DNA of 64,000 bases. Source: Lachnospiraceae bacterium OM04-12BH. Lineage in GTDB: Bacteria > Bacillota > Clostridia > Lachnospirales > Lachnospiraceae. Below are positions 52,982 through 60,834 of the stretch, piece by piece; within the stretch, counting starts at the first letter, position 1; every line of letters starts with the position of its first letter. The notes beneath the pieces were generated by a model. It saw nothing but the letters and a program-made list of their open reading frames with translations, was not told the DNA's origin and did not search any database. Made by a program: the position numbers and the translations under genes. Location: positions 223,722-287,721 of the forward strand of contig QULQ01000003.1 of the NCBI GenBank assembly GCA_003490145.1, in the 5' to 3' direction.

Positions 52982-53197
52982 TATTTAGAGATAAATGAGA
53001 TTTCCATTTTCTCAGATGGTTTCTGCATCGAGATCCAGATCATCCGATCATGATATGCCGTAGCCACCCTGATCAACTTTCAGCTTGGAAGAGAGGACAG
53101 GATCAGAGGGCAATATCTGAAATTGTGGAAGAGACTGAAAAAGATCCTGCAGATTATACTGGATAATTTCACCAGTAAGAAAAACAGCTTGAAATAG
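52982..53197 (+). other. Non-coding stretch with a decayed coding tail
   Basis: No intact gene. A short open stretch (about 53054-53199, ending KKILQIILDNFTSKKNSLK then stop) reads like the basic C-terminal end of a lost protein, without a start and just before the left hairpin of the IS element. I cannot identify its family. Confidence 0.35.
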
Positions 53198-53650
53198 GGC
53201 TACCTTAACCCACTGGCTTTAGACGGTGGGTTAAGGTAGCCTAAAGTGGTGGCTTGTGCTATACTTGCGTTATGGGAACATGGTCTATAATTGATGTTTC
53301 ATGGTATGAGCTGACAAGACAGTTAGGGTATAAGGCAAAATGGAATGGCAGGAAATACATCAAAATAGATACATTTTATGCCAGCAGTCAAATATGTTCT
53401 GCTTGTGGGTATCAGAATTCGGACACAAAAGATTTGTCGGTGAGGACATGGATATGTCCGAAATGTGGAGCGGAACATGACAGGGATATTAATGCTGCAA
53501 AAAATATACTGGCAGAAGGACTAAGGCAAATAGCATAAGAAAAAATAATAAATAGGGCAGGGACTGCCCGAATTAACGCCTGTGGAGATAGTAGGTTACG
53601 AGGTCGATAGAAGCAGGAAGCCCATTGGCTTAAGACAATGGGTAGTTCAC
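53198..53650 (+). mobile_element. Internally deleted IS200/IS605-type element with both ends
   Basis: A perfect 16-bp hairpin at the left (53198-53213 with 53226-53241, loop of 12) and a 7-bp hairpin at the right (CCCATTG 53621-53627 with CAATGGG 53636-53642, followed by TAGTTCAC) flank only the last part of a tnpB gene. tnpA and most of tnpB are missing. The right-end sequence (GAAGCCCATTGGCTTAAGAC) is the form seen in clostridial TnpB elements. The region downstream of tnpB to the right hairpin is where the omega (reRNA) guide scaffold is encoded in such elements. Total length is about 450 bases. Confidence 0.75.
53272..53538 (+). pseudogene. tnpB: C-terminal remnant of TnpB (IS605 OrfB)
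   Basis: About 88 codons remain (an in-frame start exists also at 53254). The piece covers VSWYELTRQLGYKAKWNGRKY, the zinc ribbon SQICSACGYQN ... WICPKCGAEHD and the last RuvC motif DRDINAAKNIL, ending GLRQIA as full TnpB proteins do. The first two RuvC acidic residues and the whole N-terminal REC/wedge region are gone, so it cannot cut DNA. The junction at MGTWSIID appears to be where the internal deletion joined. Confidence 0.85.
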
Positions 53651-53701
53651 TTTTATAAGTCAAAGAAAAAAGTTAATGAAGTTTGGATTAAAAAAATACT
53701 T

Positions 53702-53730
53702 TTGAGTTAAGTAAGATTATACTTTATAAA
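53702..53730 (+). promoter_or_regulatory. Promoter of the MFS transporter gene
   Basis: TTGAGT (53702-53707) and TATAAA (53725-53730) with 17-base spacing. It lies about 50 bases past the right end of the IS remnant, so the gene's promoter is outside the element. Confidence 0.6.
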
Positions 53731-53754
53731 AATATTATATAAGGGAGCCTGAAT

Positions 53755-55110
53755 ATGAAATTAAATTACAAAAGAACCGTACTCATTGGTCTTGCCTTTC
53801 TCTCCATCTGTGCCTTCTGGCAGATGTATGACAGCATTATCCCGCTGATCCTGCAGAATACCTTTGGCATAGGGGAGACACTGACAGGAGCCATCATGGC
53901 AGCAGACAATGTACTTGCCATTTTCCTTCTGCCTCTTTTCGGGGCACTGTCAGATAAGACAGATATAAGGTTTGGCAGGCGTATGCCGTTTATCGTGACA
54001 GGAACTGTGCTGGCAGTGATCTTTTTAATGCTTCTGCCGATTGCAGATCGACAGGTCAATATAGTGCTGTTTATCGTTTCACTTTTTGCCCTGCTGGTTT
54101 CCATGGGATTATACAGATCACCTGCAGTTGCACTGATGCCTGACCTGACACCCAATAAGCTGCGAAGCAAGGGCAATGCCATCATCAATCTGATGGGTGC
54201 CGTAGGCGGCGTTTACACCCTGATCATGATCAAGCTTCTGGTAGGAAAAGGCGACAGACCGGACTATATGCCGCTGTTTGTCAGCGTGGCAGCACTGATG
54301 GTCATTTCCGTAGGAATTCTGGTGATCACGATCTCTGAGAAAAAGATCGAGGCAAAGGTCGCAGCCGAGATCAAAGCCTATGAGGACAGCACCGGGCTTA
54401 AGGTAGAGACTGAGGATACGATCGAGGAAGAACAGCTCCTTGAAGCTGAGAAAAACAGCAGTGATGAAAATAAGGGAAAGACAGTGAAAATGCAGATGCC
54501 TCCGGAGGTAAAGCGCAGCATGGCATTTCTTCTGACTTCCATTTTCCTCTGGTTTACTGCCTACAATGCCGTAACAACAGCCTTTTCCCGTTATACGAAG
54601 GTAGTATGGCACCTGGAAGGAGGCGGCTTTGCTGACTGTCTTATGGTAGCTACGGTGGCAGCGATTTTAAGCTATGTGCCGATCGGAAATCTGGCGGGAA
54701 GGATTGGACGGAAGAAAACCATTCTTGTAGGAATCGTACTGATGAGTATCTGTTATTTCGCTGCGATCTTTGTTGGTCAGTATCATGGACTGGTCAATGT
54801 GGCCTTCGCCGTGATCGGTATTGGCTGGGCAGCGATCAATGTCAATTCCTATCCCATGATCGTTGAGATGAGTAAAGGCAGTGATATCGGTAAATTTACC
54901 GGAACCTATTATACATTTTCCATGGCGGCACAGATCCTGACACCAATCCTTTCCGGATTCCTTCTGGAAAATGTTTCCTACAGGACACTGTTCCCTTATG
55001 CTTTTGTGTTCTCAGTGCTTGCTTTTATCACAATGACACAGGTGCGGCACGGGGATGCCAGACCTGATAAAAAGAAAAGTCTGCTTGAAAATTTTGACGT
55101 AGATGATTAA
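53755..55110 (+). CDS. MFS transporter, sugar-transport-like (SLC45/GPH type)
   Basis: A 451-residue permease with twelve predicted helices, split by a charged cytoplasmic loop at about 195-245 (IEAKVAAEIKAYEDSTGLKV and on). The loop 2-3 signature FGALSDKTDIRFGRRMPFIV matches the GxxSDxxxxRxGRR motif of sucrose/sugar transporters of this type. Close family members move disaccharides or related solutes with protons; the substrate here cannot be told. GGGAG precedes the ATG. Confidence 0.85.
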   Translation: MKLNYKRTVLIGLAFLSICAFWQMYDSIIPLILQNTFGIGETLTGAIMAADNVLAIFLLPLFGALSDKTDIRFGRRMPFIVTGTVLAVIFLMLLPIADRQVNIVLFIVSLFALLVSMGLYRSPAVALMPDLTPNKLRSKGNAIINLMGAVGGVYTLIMIKLLVGKGDRPDYMPLFVSVAALMVISVGILVITISEKKIEAKVAAEIKAYEDSTGLKVETEDTIEEEQLLEAEKNSSDENKGKTVKMQMPPEVKRSMAFLLTSIFLWFTAYNAVTTAFSRYTKVVWHLEGGGFADCLMVATVAAILSYVPIGNLAGRIGRKKTILVGIVLMSICYFAAIFVGQYHGLVNVAFAVIGIGWAAINVNSYPMIVEMSKGSDIGKFTGTYYTFSMAAQILTPILSGFLLENVSYRTLFPYAFVFSVLAFITMTQVRHGDARPDKKKSLLENFDVDD

Positions 55111-55189
55111 GATGGAGTCTGGGACGAAAGTCTTAAGACAGGAAAGGAAAAATCCAATTACAGTAAGATAACTGGACAGCATAAGAAGA

Positions 55190-56026
55190 ATGACAGCAAT
55201 ATACGTGATACTGATTGTGGCAGCCGTGCTGGTGCTGCTGTATTTCCTGATGATCATGCCAAGGCTCACAAGGCAGCAGGACTGGAAGCAATTCCCGAAG
55301 GTTTATTATGCGCACAGAGGACTGCATGACAATCATACAGATGCACCGGAAAATTCCATGGCAGCATTTAAAAAGGCTGTAGCAGCAGGATACGGGATCG
55401 AACTGGATGTGCAGCTTACAAAGGACAGGATCCCGGTAGTATTTCATGATTTTACCCTTCAGAGGGCGACAGGAAAGCCGGGGAAGGTATGCGAATATAC
55501 CTATGAAGAGCTGCAGGAATTTCCACTGTTTGAAAGTGAAGAGAGGATCCCCAAATTTGAAAATGTACTGGCAGCAGTAAACGGAAGGGTGCCGCTGATC
55601 GTGGAGATCAAGCTGGAGTGGATGGATCTGATGGTCTGTACACTGACGAACCGGGCACTTGCGGATTATAAGGGCCTGTACTGTATCGAGTCCTTTAATC
55701 CACTGGCCCTGATGTGGTACCGCCGTTACCGGAATGATGTACTGAGAGGCCAGCTTTCTGATGGCTTCCTGAAAACAGGAGAGTTTAAAGGACCATTATA
55801 TTTTATCCTGCAGAATCTGCTCTTAAACTGGATGACTAGGCCTGACTTTGTAGCTTACGATCATAAATATGCAGATAACCTGTCAAGAAGGCTTTGCAGA
55901 AAGCTGTATCATAATATGGCTGTAGCATGGACGATCAAGAGCCAGAAGGAGCTGGAGGAAGCAGAGAAGAGCTTTGATATGTTCATTTTTGATTCCTTTA
56001 TTCCAAGGAGAAAACGGCCCAAATGA
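55190..56026 (+). CDS. Membrane-anchored glycerophosphodiester phosphodiesterase
   Basis: A 278-residue protein: one N-terminal membrane helix (about 3-20), then a GDPD TIM barrel. Catalytic motifs are YYAHRGLHDN, APENSMAAFKKAV, GIELDVQLTKDRIPVVFHD (Glu/Asp metal ligands and His) and VEIK, with WTIKSQKELEEA near the end. It hydrolyses glycerophosphodiesters to glycerol-3-phosphate, probably at the outer face or membrane. No start-of-gene promoter is clear; it follows the MFS gene by 79 bases. Confidence 0.92.
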   Translation: MTAIYVILIVAAVLVLLYFLMIMPRLTRQQDWKQFPKVYYAHRGLHDNHTDAPENSMAAFKKAVAAGYGIELDVQLTKDRIPVVFHDFTLQRATGKPGKVCEYTYEELQEFPLFESEERIPKFENVLAAVNGRVPLIVEIKLEWMDLMVCTLTNRALADYKGLYCIESFNPLALMWYRRYRNDVLRGQLSDGFLKTGEFKGPLYFILQNLLLNWMTRPDFVAYDHKYADNLSRRLCRKLYHNMAVAWTIKSQKELEEAEKSFDMFIFDSFIPRRKRPK

Positions 56027-56114
56027 AAACAGGGTAAAGGCAGAGCAGAATTTTGACAGCATATGTCAGATTTGTGCAAATTTAATAAAAAAGAGTGCAA
56101 AACACCCTTTTCCA

Positions 56115-56123
56115 TGGTATAAT
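56115..56123 (+). promoter_or_regulatory. Extended -10 promoter of ppdK
   Basis: TGGTATAAT (extended TGn plus perfect TATAAT); a weak -35 (GTGCAA, 56095-56100) is at 17 bases. The leader of about 80 bases has a hairpin pairing GAGCTGC (56148-56154) with GCAGCTC (56164-56170). Confidence 0.65.
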
Positions 56124-56208
56124 TTACCTATCAATGCAGTCACTGGGGAGCTGCGTATATCCAGCAGCTCTGGTGAACTGTAAATATGGGTGATTAAGGG
56201 AGATTACT

Positions 56209-58830
56209 ATGGGAAAATGGGTGTATTCTTTTGAAGAAGGGAACGCAGGCATGCGCAATCTTCTTGGAGGAAAAGGTGCTAATCTGGCAGAGATGACCAA
56301 TCTTGGCCTGCCGATTCCGCAGGGCTTCACAGTGACGACAGAAGCCTGTACCGATTACTATGCCGGCGGCAGACAGATTTCTGATGAGGTCAGGGAACAG
56401 ATCTTTGCCGCGCTGAGCGAGCTTGAGAAAAAGCAGGGAAAGAAATTCGGAGATACGGAGAATCCGCTGCTTGTATCTGTGCGTTCCGGTGCAAGAGCAT
56501 CAATGCCTGGTATGATGGACACGATCCTGAACCTTGGACTTACTGATGTGGCAGTAGAGGGCTTCGCAAAGAAAACAGGCAATCCCAGATTTGCCTATGA
56601 TTCCTACCGCCGTTTTATCCAGATGTTCTCAGATGTTGTTATGGAGATTCCAAAGTCCTATTTTGAGAGAATACTGGATGAGATCAAGGAGGCAAAGGGA
56701 GCTAAATTTGATACGGATCTGACAGCAGAGGATTTAAAGCAGGTGATCGTCCGCTTTAAGACAGTCTATGAAGAAAAGATGGGCAAGGCATTTCCACAGG
56801 ATCCGGGAGAGCAGCTCATGGAGGCTGTAAAGGCTGTATTCCGTTCCTGGGATAATGAAAGAGCAATTGTTTACCGCAGAATGAACGATATTCCGGGAGA
56901 CTGGGGTACTGCAGTCAATGTACAGGCCATGGTATTCGGAAACATGGGCAATACCTCCGGAACCGGTGTTGCCTTTACCAGAAATCCTTCCACCGGTGAA
57001 AAGGGAATTTACGGCGAGTACCTGATCAATGCACAGGGAGAGGACGTTGTAGCCGGAATCAGAACACCGCAGCCGATCACAAGGCTGGAGCAGGATCTGC
57101 CGGAATGCTTTAAGCAGTTCATGGAGATCGCAAACAAGCTGGAAGACCACTACAGAGATATGCAGGATATGGAGTTTACCATCGAAGACGGCAGGCTGTT
57201 CTTCCTGCAGACAAGAAATGGAAAGAGAACCGCACAGGCAGCACTTCAGATCGCCTGTGATCTGGTAGATGAAGGCAGGATATCACCTGAGGAAGCAGTT
57301 CTTCGAATTGAAGCGAAATCACTGGATCAGCTTCTGCATCCTACCTTTGATGCAGAGGCACTGAAGAAGGGTACTGTGATCGGACAGGCGCTTCCCGCAT
57401 CTCCCGGTGCGGCAGCAGGAAAGGTGTATTTCACAGCGGCCGAAGCCAAGGCAGCTCATGAAAAGGGAGAAAGAGTGGTACTGGTCCGTCTGGAAACCTC
57501 ACCCGAAGATATCGAAGGAATGCATGCGTCAGAAGGTATCCTGACAGTCCGTGGCGGTATGACAAGCCATGCTGCCGTTGTAGCAAGAGGTATGGGAACC
57601 TGCTGTGTATCCGGCTGTGGTGATATCAGTATCAATGAAGAAGATAAGGTATTTGAACTGGGTGGACATACCTATCACGAAGGAGATTACATTTCCCTTG
57701 ATGGTTCTACCGGTAAAATCTATGACGGTGATATACAGACACGGGAAGCGTCTATCAGTGGCAATTTTGATCGCATGATGAAATGGGCAGATTCCTTCCG
57801 GAAGCTGCAGGTAAGAACCAATGCAGATACACCGGCGGATGCTGCCAATGCAGTGAAGTATGGCGCAGAGGGTATCGGACTGTGCCGTACAGAGCATATG
57901 TTCTTTGAAGAGGACAGAATTCCCAAGATCAGACAGATGATCCTGTCAAGAACCCTGCAGGAAAGAGAAAAGGCGTTAAATGAGCTGATTCCTTATCAGA
58001 AGGGAGATTTCAAGGGCTTATATGAAGCAATGGAAGGAAGACCGGTTACCATCCGTTTCCTGGATCCCCCGCTTCATGAGTTTGTTCCTACAGAACAGGA
58101 TGATATTGATGATCTGGCAGTAAAGATGATGATGACTGCAGAAGAAGTACAGGAGATCTGTGATTCCCTGCATGAGTTTAACCCGATGATGGGACACAGA
58201 GGCTGCCGTCTCGCAGTAACCTATCCGGAAATCGCAAGAATGCAGACAAGAGCGGTTATGGAGGCTGCAATCGAGGTCAGGGCAGAGAAAGGCTACGATA
58301 TCGTACCTGAGATCATGATCCCGCTGGTAGGTGACAAGAAGGAACTGAAATTTGTCAAGGATGTTGTGGTAGAAACCGCAGAGGCTGTGAAGATAGAGAA
58401 GAATTCCGATATCCAGTATCACATCGGTACTATGATCGAGATTCCAAGAGCTGCACTCCTTGCCAATGAAATTGCAGAGGAGGCAGAGTTCTTCTCCTTT
58501 GGAACCAATGACCTGACACAGATGACCTTTGGCTTCTCCAGAGATGATGCCGGCAAGTTCCTTGGTGATTATTATAAGAACAAGATTTATGAATCTGATC
58601 CTTTTGCAAGACTGGATCAGAAGGGGGTAGGACAGCTTGTTCAGATGGCAGCCGAGAAGGGCAGAAGTACCAGACCTGATATCAAGCTTGGTATCTGCGG
58701 TGAGCATGGTGGAGATCCTTCTTCCATCGAGTTCTGCCATAAGGTTGGACTTACCTATGTATCCTGTTCACCTTACCGTGTGCCGATAGCCAGACTTGCA
58801 GCGGCGCAGGCAGCTATTAAACAAAAGTAG
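56209..58830 (+). CDS. ppdK: Pyruvate, phosphate dikinase
   Basis: An 873-residue enzyme that interconverts pyruvate, ATP and phosphate with PEP, AMP and PPi; common in Lachnospiraceae as a glycolytic PPi-using step. ATP-grasp part: GGKGANLAEMTNLGLPIPQGFTVTTEACTDYY, VSVRSGARASMPGMMDTILNLG. Swivelling His domain: TVRGGMTSHAAVVARGMGTCCVSGCGD with catalytic His and regulatory Thr. PEP/pyruvate barrel: LCRTEHMFFEEDRI, MGHRGCRLAVTYPEI, GTNDLTQMTFGFSRDD and GICGEHGGDPSSIEF (catalytic Cys in ICG). Full length. Confidence 0.98.
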   Translation: MGKWVYSFEEGNAGMRNLLGGKGANLAEMTNLGLPIPQGFTVTTEACTDYYAGGRQISDEVREQIFAALSELEKKQGKKFGDTENPLLVSVRSGARASMPGMMDTILNLGLTDVAVEGFAKKTGNPRFAYDSYRRFIQMFSDVVMEIPKSYFERILDEIKEAKGAKFDTDLTAEDLKQVIVRFKTVYEEKMGKAFPQDPGEQLMEAVKAVFRSWDNERAIVYRRMNDIPGDWGTAVNVQAMVFGNMGNTSGTGVAFTRNPSTGEKGIYGEYLINAQGEDVVAGIRTPQPITRLEQDLPECFKQFMEIANKLEDHYRDMQDMEFTIEDGRLFFLQTRNGKRTAQAALQIACDLVDEGRISPEEAVLRIEAKSLDQLLHPTFDAEALKKGTVIGQALPASPGAAAGKVYFTAAEAKAAHEKGERVVLVRLETSPEDIEGMHASEGILTVRGGMTSHAAVVARGMGTCCVSGCGDISINEEDKVFELGGHTYHEGDYISLDGSTGKIYDGDIQTREASISGNFDRMMKWADSFRKLQVRTNADTPADAANAVKYGAEGIGLCRTEHMFFEEDRIPKIRQMILSRTLQEREKALNELIPYQKGDFKGLYEAMEGRPVTIRFLDPPLHEFVPTEQDDIDDLAVKMMMTAEEVQEICDSLHEFNPMMGHRGCRLAVTYPEIARMQTRAVMEAAIEVRAEKGYDIVPEIMIPLVGDKKELKFVKDVVVETAEAVKIEKNSDIQYHIGTMIEIPRAALLANEIAEEAEFFSFGTNDLTQMTFGFSRDDAGKFLGDYYKNKIYESDPFARLDQKGVGQLVQMAAEKGRSTRPDIKLGICGEHGGDPSSIEFCHKVGLTYVSCSPYRVPIARLAAAQAAIKQK

Positions 58831-58873
58831 GCTATCGTCCCGTCAGTGGAAAACTGAACAGACCTATCGTATG

Positions 58874-58912
58874 TACGGTGAGGATGCTCGTCATCCTCAC
58901 CGTATTCTTATT
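58874..58912 (+). terminator. Terminator of ppdK
   Basis: A perfect 13-bp stem (TACGGTGAGGATG 58874-58886 with CATCCTCACCGTA 58892-58904), 5-base loop, then TTCTTATTATTT. Confidence 0.9.
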
Positions 58913-58951
58913 ATTTGCATATACTTTGACTATTTTATATGCAGAAAGCGT

Positions 58952-59080
58952 TTAATAGTCCTTGCTCAGCAGAAAATCCGCCAGATGCACGATCTTGACA
59001 CCGTTGATGTTGCCTGCGGCCAGTTCGTCCATCGTCACCACATATTTCGGGTAATGGTCAGACAAAAATCCATAAAAAGA
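58952..59080 (-). pseudogene. C-terminal fragment of an AAA-family/DUF4143-like ATPase
   Basis: On the minus strand about 35-40 codons read FYGFLSDHYPKYVVTMDE, then a turn and GVKIVHLADFLLSKDY before a stop. This tail is like the end of the widespread AAA ATPases with a C-terminal DUF4143 nuclease-like domain (P-KY-VTMDE ... G-I-V---DFLL). No upstream part is in the window. Similarity is from memory of the family, so modest confidence. Confidence 0.45.
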
Positions 59081-59100
59081 TAGATGGTCAGCTTTTACAG

Positions 59101-59499
59101 ATGAATAAGAAGTTTAGTAATCTCAAGATGAAACAGAAGGATAAGATTACAGGCTGGGTGTATGAAGAATACAAAAAATATGTAACAGAACATGAAAAAG
59201 CACCCGATTCATTAGCTGATGAACAGATTGTTGAAGCTGTACTTGATAAGATAAATGAGGCACAAATCTGGATACCAGATGGAGAGATATACGATTATTA
59301 TCGGAGAAAGAAACCACAACTTCAGAAGAGTCTTGATAATGAAAAGTTGATTGAGTTTAAATCATATGTCAGCTTTTATAAGAGCATTGTTGATCAGGAC
59401 AGGGCATCCGTTGTTATATGCAATCTCAAACATGAGATTGGTTTCTTAAAGCCGGTGCAGGTTGAGACATCATTCATTATAGAAATTACACTTTGCTGA
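59101..59499 (+). CDS. Hypothetical protein, possibly chimeric
   Basis: A 132-residue frame. Residues 1-about 92 are helical and charged, with ITGWVYEEYKKYVTEHEKAP and IWIPDGEIYDYYRRKKPQLQK; I know no function for it. From about 97 the sequence changes to IVDQDRASVVICNLKHEIGFL, which resembles the start of small PAS-domain proteins of Lachnospiraceae, and then runs out of frame. This suggests two gene pieces joined by deletion. No ribosome site stands out. It lies in a stretch of broken genes. Confidence 0.4.
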   Translation: MNKKFSNLKMKQKDKITGWVYEEYKKYVTEHEKAPDSLADEQIVEAVLDKINEAQIWIPDGEIYDYYRRKKPQLQKSLDNEKLIEFKSYVSFYKSIVDQDRASVVICNLKHEIGFLKPVQVETSFIIEITLC

Positions 59500-59720
59500 G
59501 TTACATTAGAAAGGTTCGGATAATTTTTCAATGGGTCAGTACAGAATACAGGCATAAATTCTTTAATGGGATTTACCAATAGAAAAGGTCAGCAAGAAGG
59601 GTACAGGATGAATGGTGCGAACTTCGGCACATCGGAACTCATTTGTCCTACAGATACAATCATCAATGGTTTTCATTTCCCTTATCCGTTGAATGGTACA
59701 ACAGAAGGAATGCACAGAGA

Positions 59721-60565
59721 ATGGAGGATGCGTTTTATAACAGGGAAAATGAAGAACTGATTGCCATTGTAGCAGATTATATAGGAGTTCCTGCTGATGC
59801 GGTTCGCAGGGATTACTATATTGTTCAAATGATGCAAAACCTTCAAAACAGCGAATACGCCGAAGTTTGTGTGTTTAAGGGAGGAACTTCTCTCAGCAAA
59901 TGTTATCCAGGATCTATCAATCGTTTTTCCGAAGATATTGATCTGACATTCATACCTGTAGAAGATATGACTAATAAGAAATACAGCAAGGCTTTGAAAC
60001 GAGTTGAAGATACTATCTCAGCCGGTTTTTTGATGGAGAAAATTGAAGATGAACGTAATGACCGAAACAAAAGTGCATTTGTTTGGCCCGAAAATGAAAG
60101 CAAGGAAACCTGCCGGGTAAAACTGGAGATTGGTTCCAGTGTAAGACCGGATCCTTTTTCAAAGAGAAGCATGAAAACTTATATTCAGGAATATCTCGAA
60201 GAGAAAGGCATGCAATCTGCGGAACTCTTCCAAGAAAAGTGCGTCACATATATGATGTTACGGTACTTTTGGATCGCAGTGACATTCAGGATTTCCTGAA
60301 TAATACCGAACGGCTGAAGCAGCTTCTAAAGCTCACAAAAGAAACGGACAGCTTCTATCTTCAGAAACGTAATATTTCTGAAGATTATGATCCGTTGCGG
60401 GCATATGCCTTTGAAAACTGGAAACAGTATTTCAACGATGAAATTCGTGGAAGATATGAAACTCTTCATGAAGATCTGCTCTACACATCCAATCGGCAGA
60501 GCTTTGAAAAAGCAATTCAGACATTTGAATTTATCAGTCACCTGTTTGCTTCCATAGGTGAATAG
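59721..60565 (+). pseudogene. Broken AbiEii/nucleotidyltransferase toxin-type gene
   Basis: The first frame (59721 to about 60240) encodes an AbiEii/AbiGii-type nucleotidyltransferase start: VFKGGTSLSKCYPGSINRFSEDIDLTF has the GGTSLSK and DID motifs of the nucleotide-binding site, then CRVKLEIGSSVRPDPF. From about 60236 homology continues in another frame (KVRHIYDVTVLLDRSDIQDFL to the stop at 60565). The usual ERTFxxK segment between these parts is absent, so a deletion of some 40 codons plus a frame change destroyed the gene. No AbiEi antitoxin gene is seen upstream; 59500-59720 holds only short frames. ATG at 59721 follows AAGGAA. Confidence 0.7.
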
Positions 60566-60584
60566 GTTATTAAAAATCTACAAT

Positions 60585-60621
60585 AAAAAGCCAGATACTG
60601 AAAAGCAGTGTCTGGCTTTTT
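60585..60621 (+). terminator. Terminator after the broken AbiEii gene
   Basis: AAAAAGCCAGATACTG (60585-60600) pairs with CAGTGTCTGGCTTTTT (60606-60621), one T-G pair, 5-base loop, ending in a T-run. It also reads as a terminator on the opposite strand and may serve the kinase gene arriving from the right. Confidence 0.9.
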
Positions 60622-60834
60622 CCTTGGTTCTCCTATCGGAGACAGCCACCTGCGTGATCAAATGCAGAAGGTTATTGATGAACAGGGACTGCCTGATGTG
60701 GTATTTCATGTTTTATTCTGCTTTGGATATACTAATATTGGAATAGAAAAGTGCGAAAGGTTGCAAAAATCTATTTCAAAGTCCATCCATCAGGTCTTGC
60801 CTATGTTATCTGAATGCGCCTCAAAAAACAGTTT
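60622..60834. other. Short stretch with an unidentified coding remnant
   Basis: On the plus strand about 70 codons are open: GSPIGDSHLRDQMQKVIDEQ, then GLPDVVFHVLFCFGYTNIGIEKCERLQKSISKSIH. They are likely a fragment without start, running into the 3' end of the opposite-strand kinase. Composition looks coding, but I do not recognise the family. Confidence 0.35.

Noticed and set aside
53254..53538. The TnpB fragment as a functional small zinc-ribbon gene
   Set aside because: It has just the last part of TnpB including the terminal RuvC motif, without the other catalytic residues, and sits between IS end hairpins; a deletion product is simpler.
56124..56208. A riboswitch before ppdK
   Set aside because: The leader is only about 80 bases with one 7-bp hairpin and no alternative terminator.
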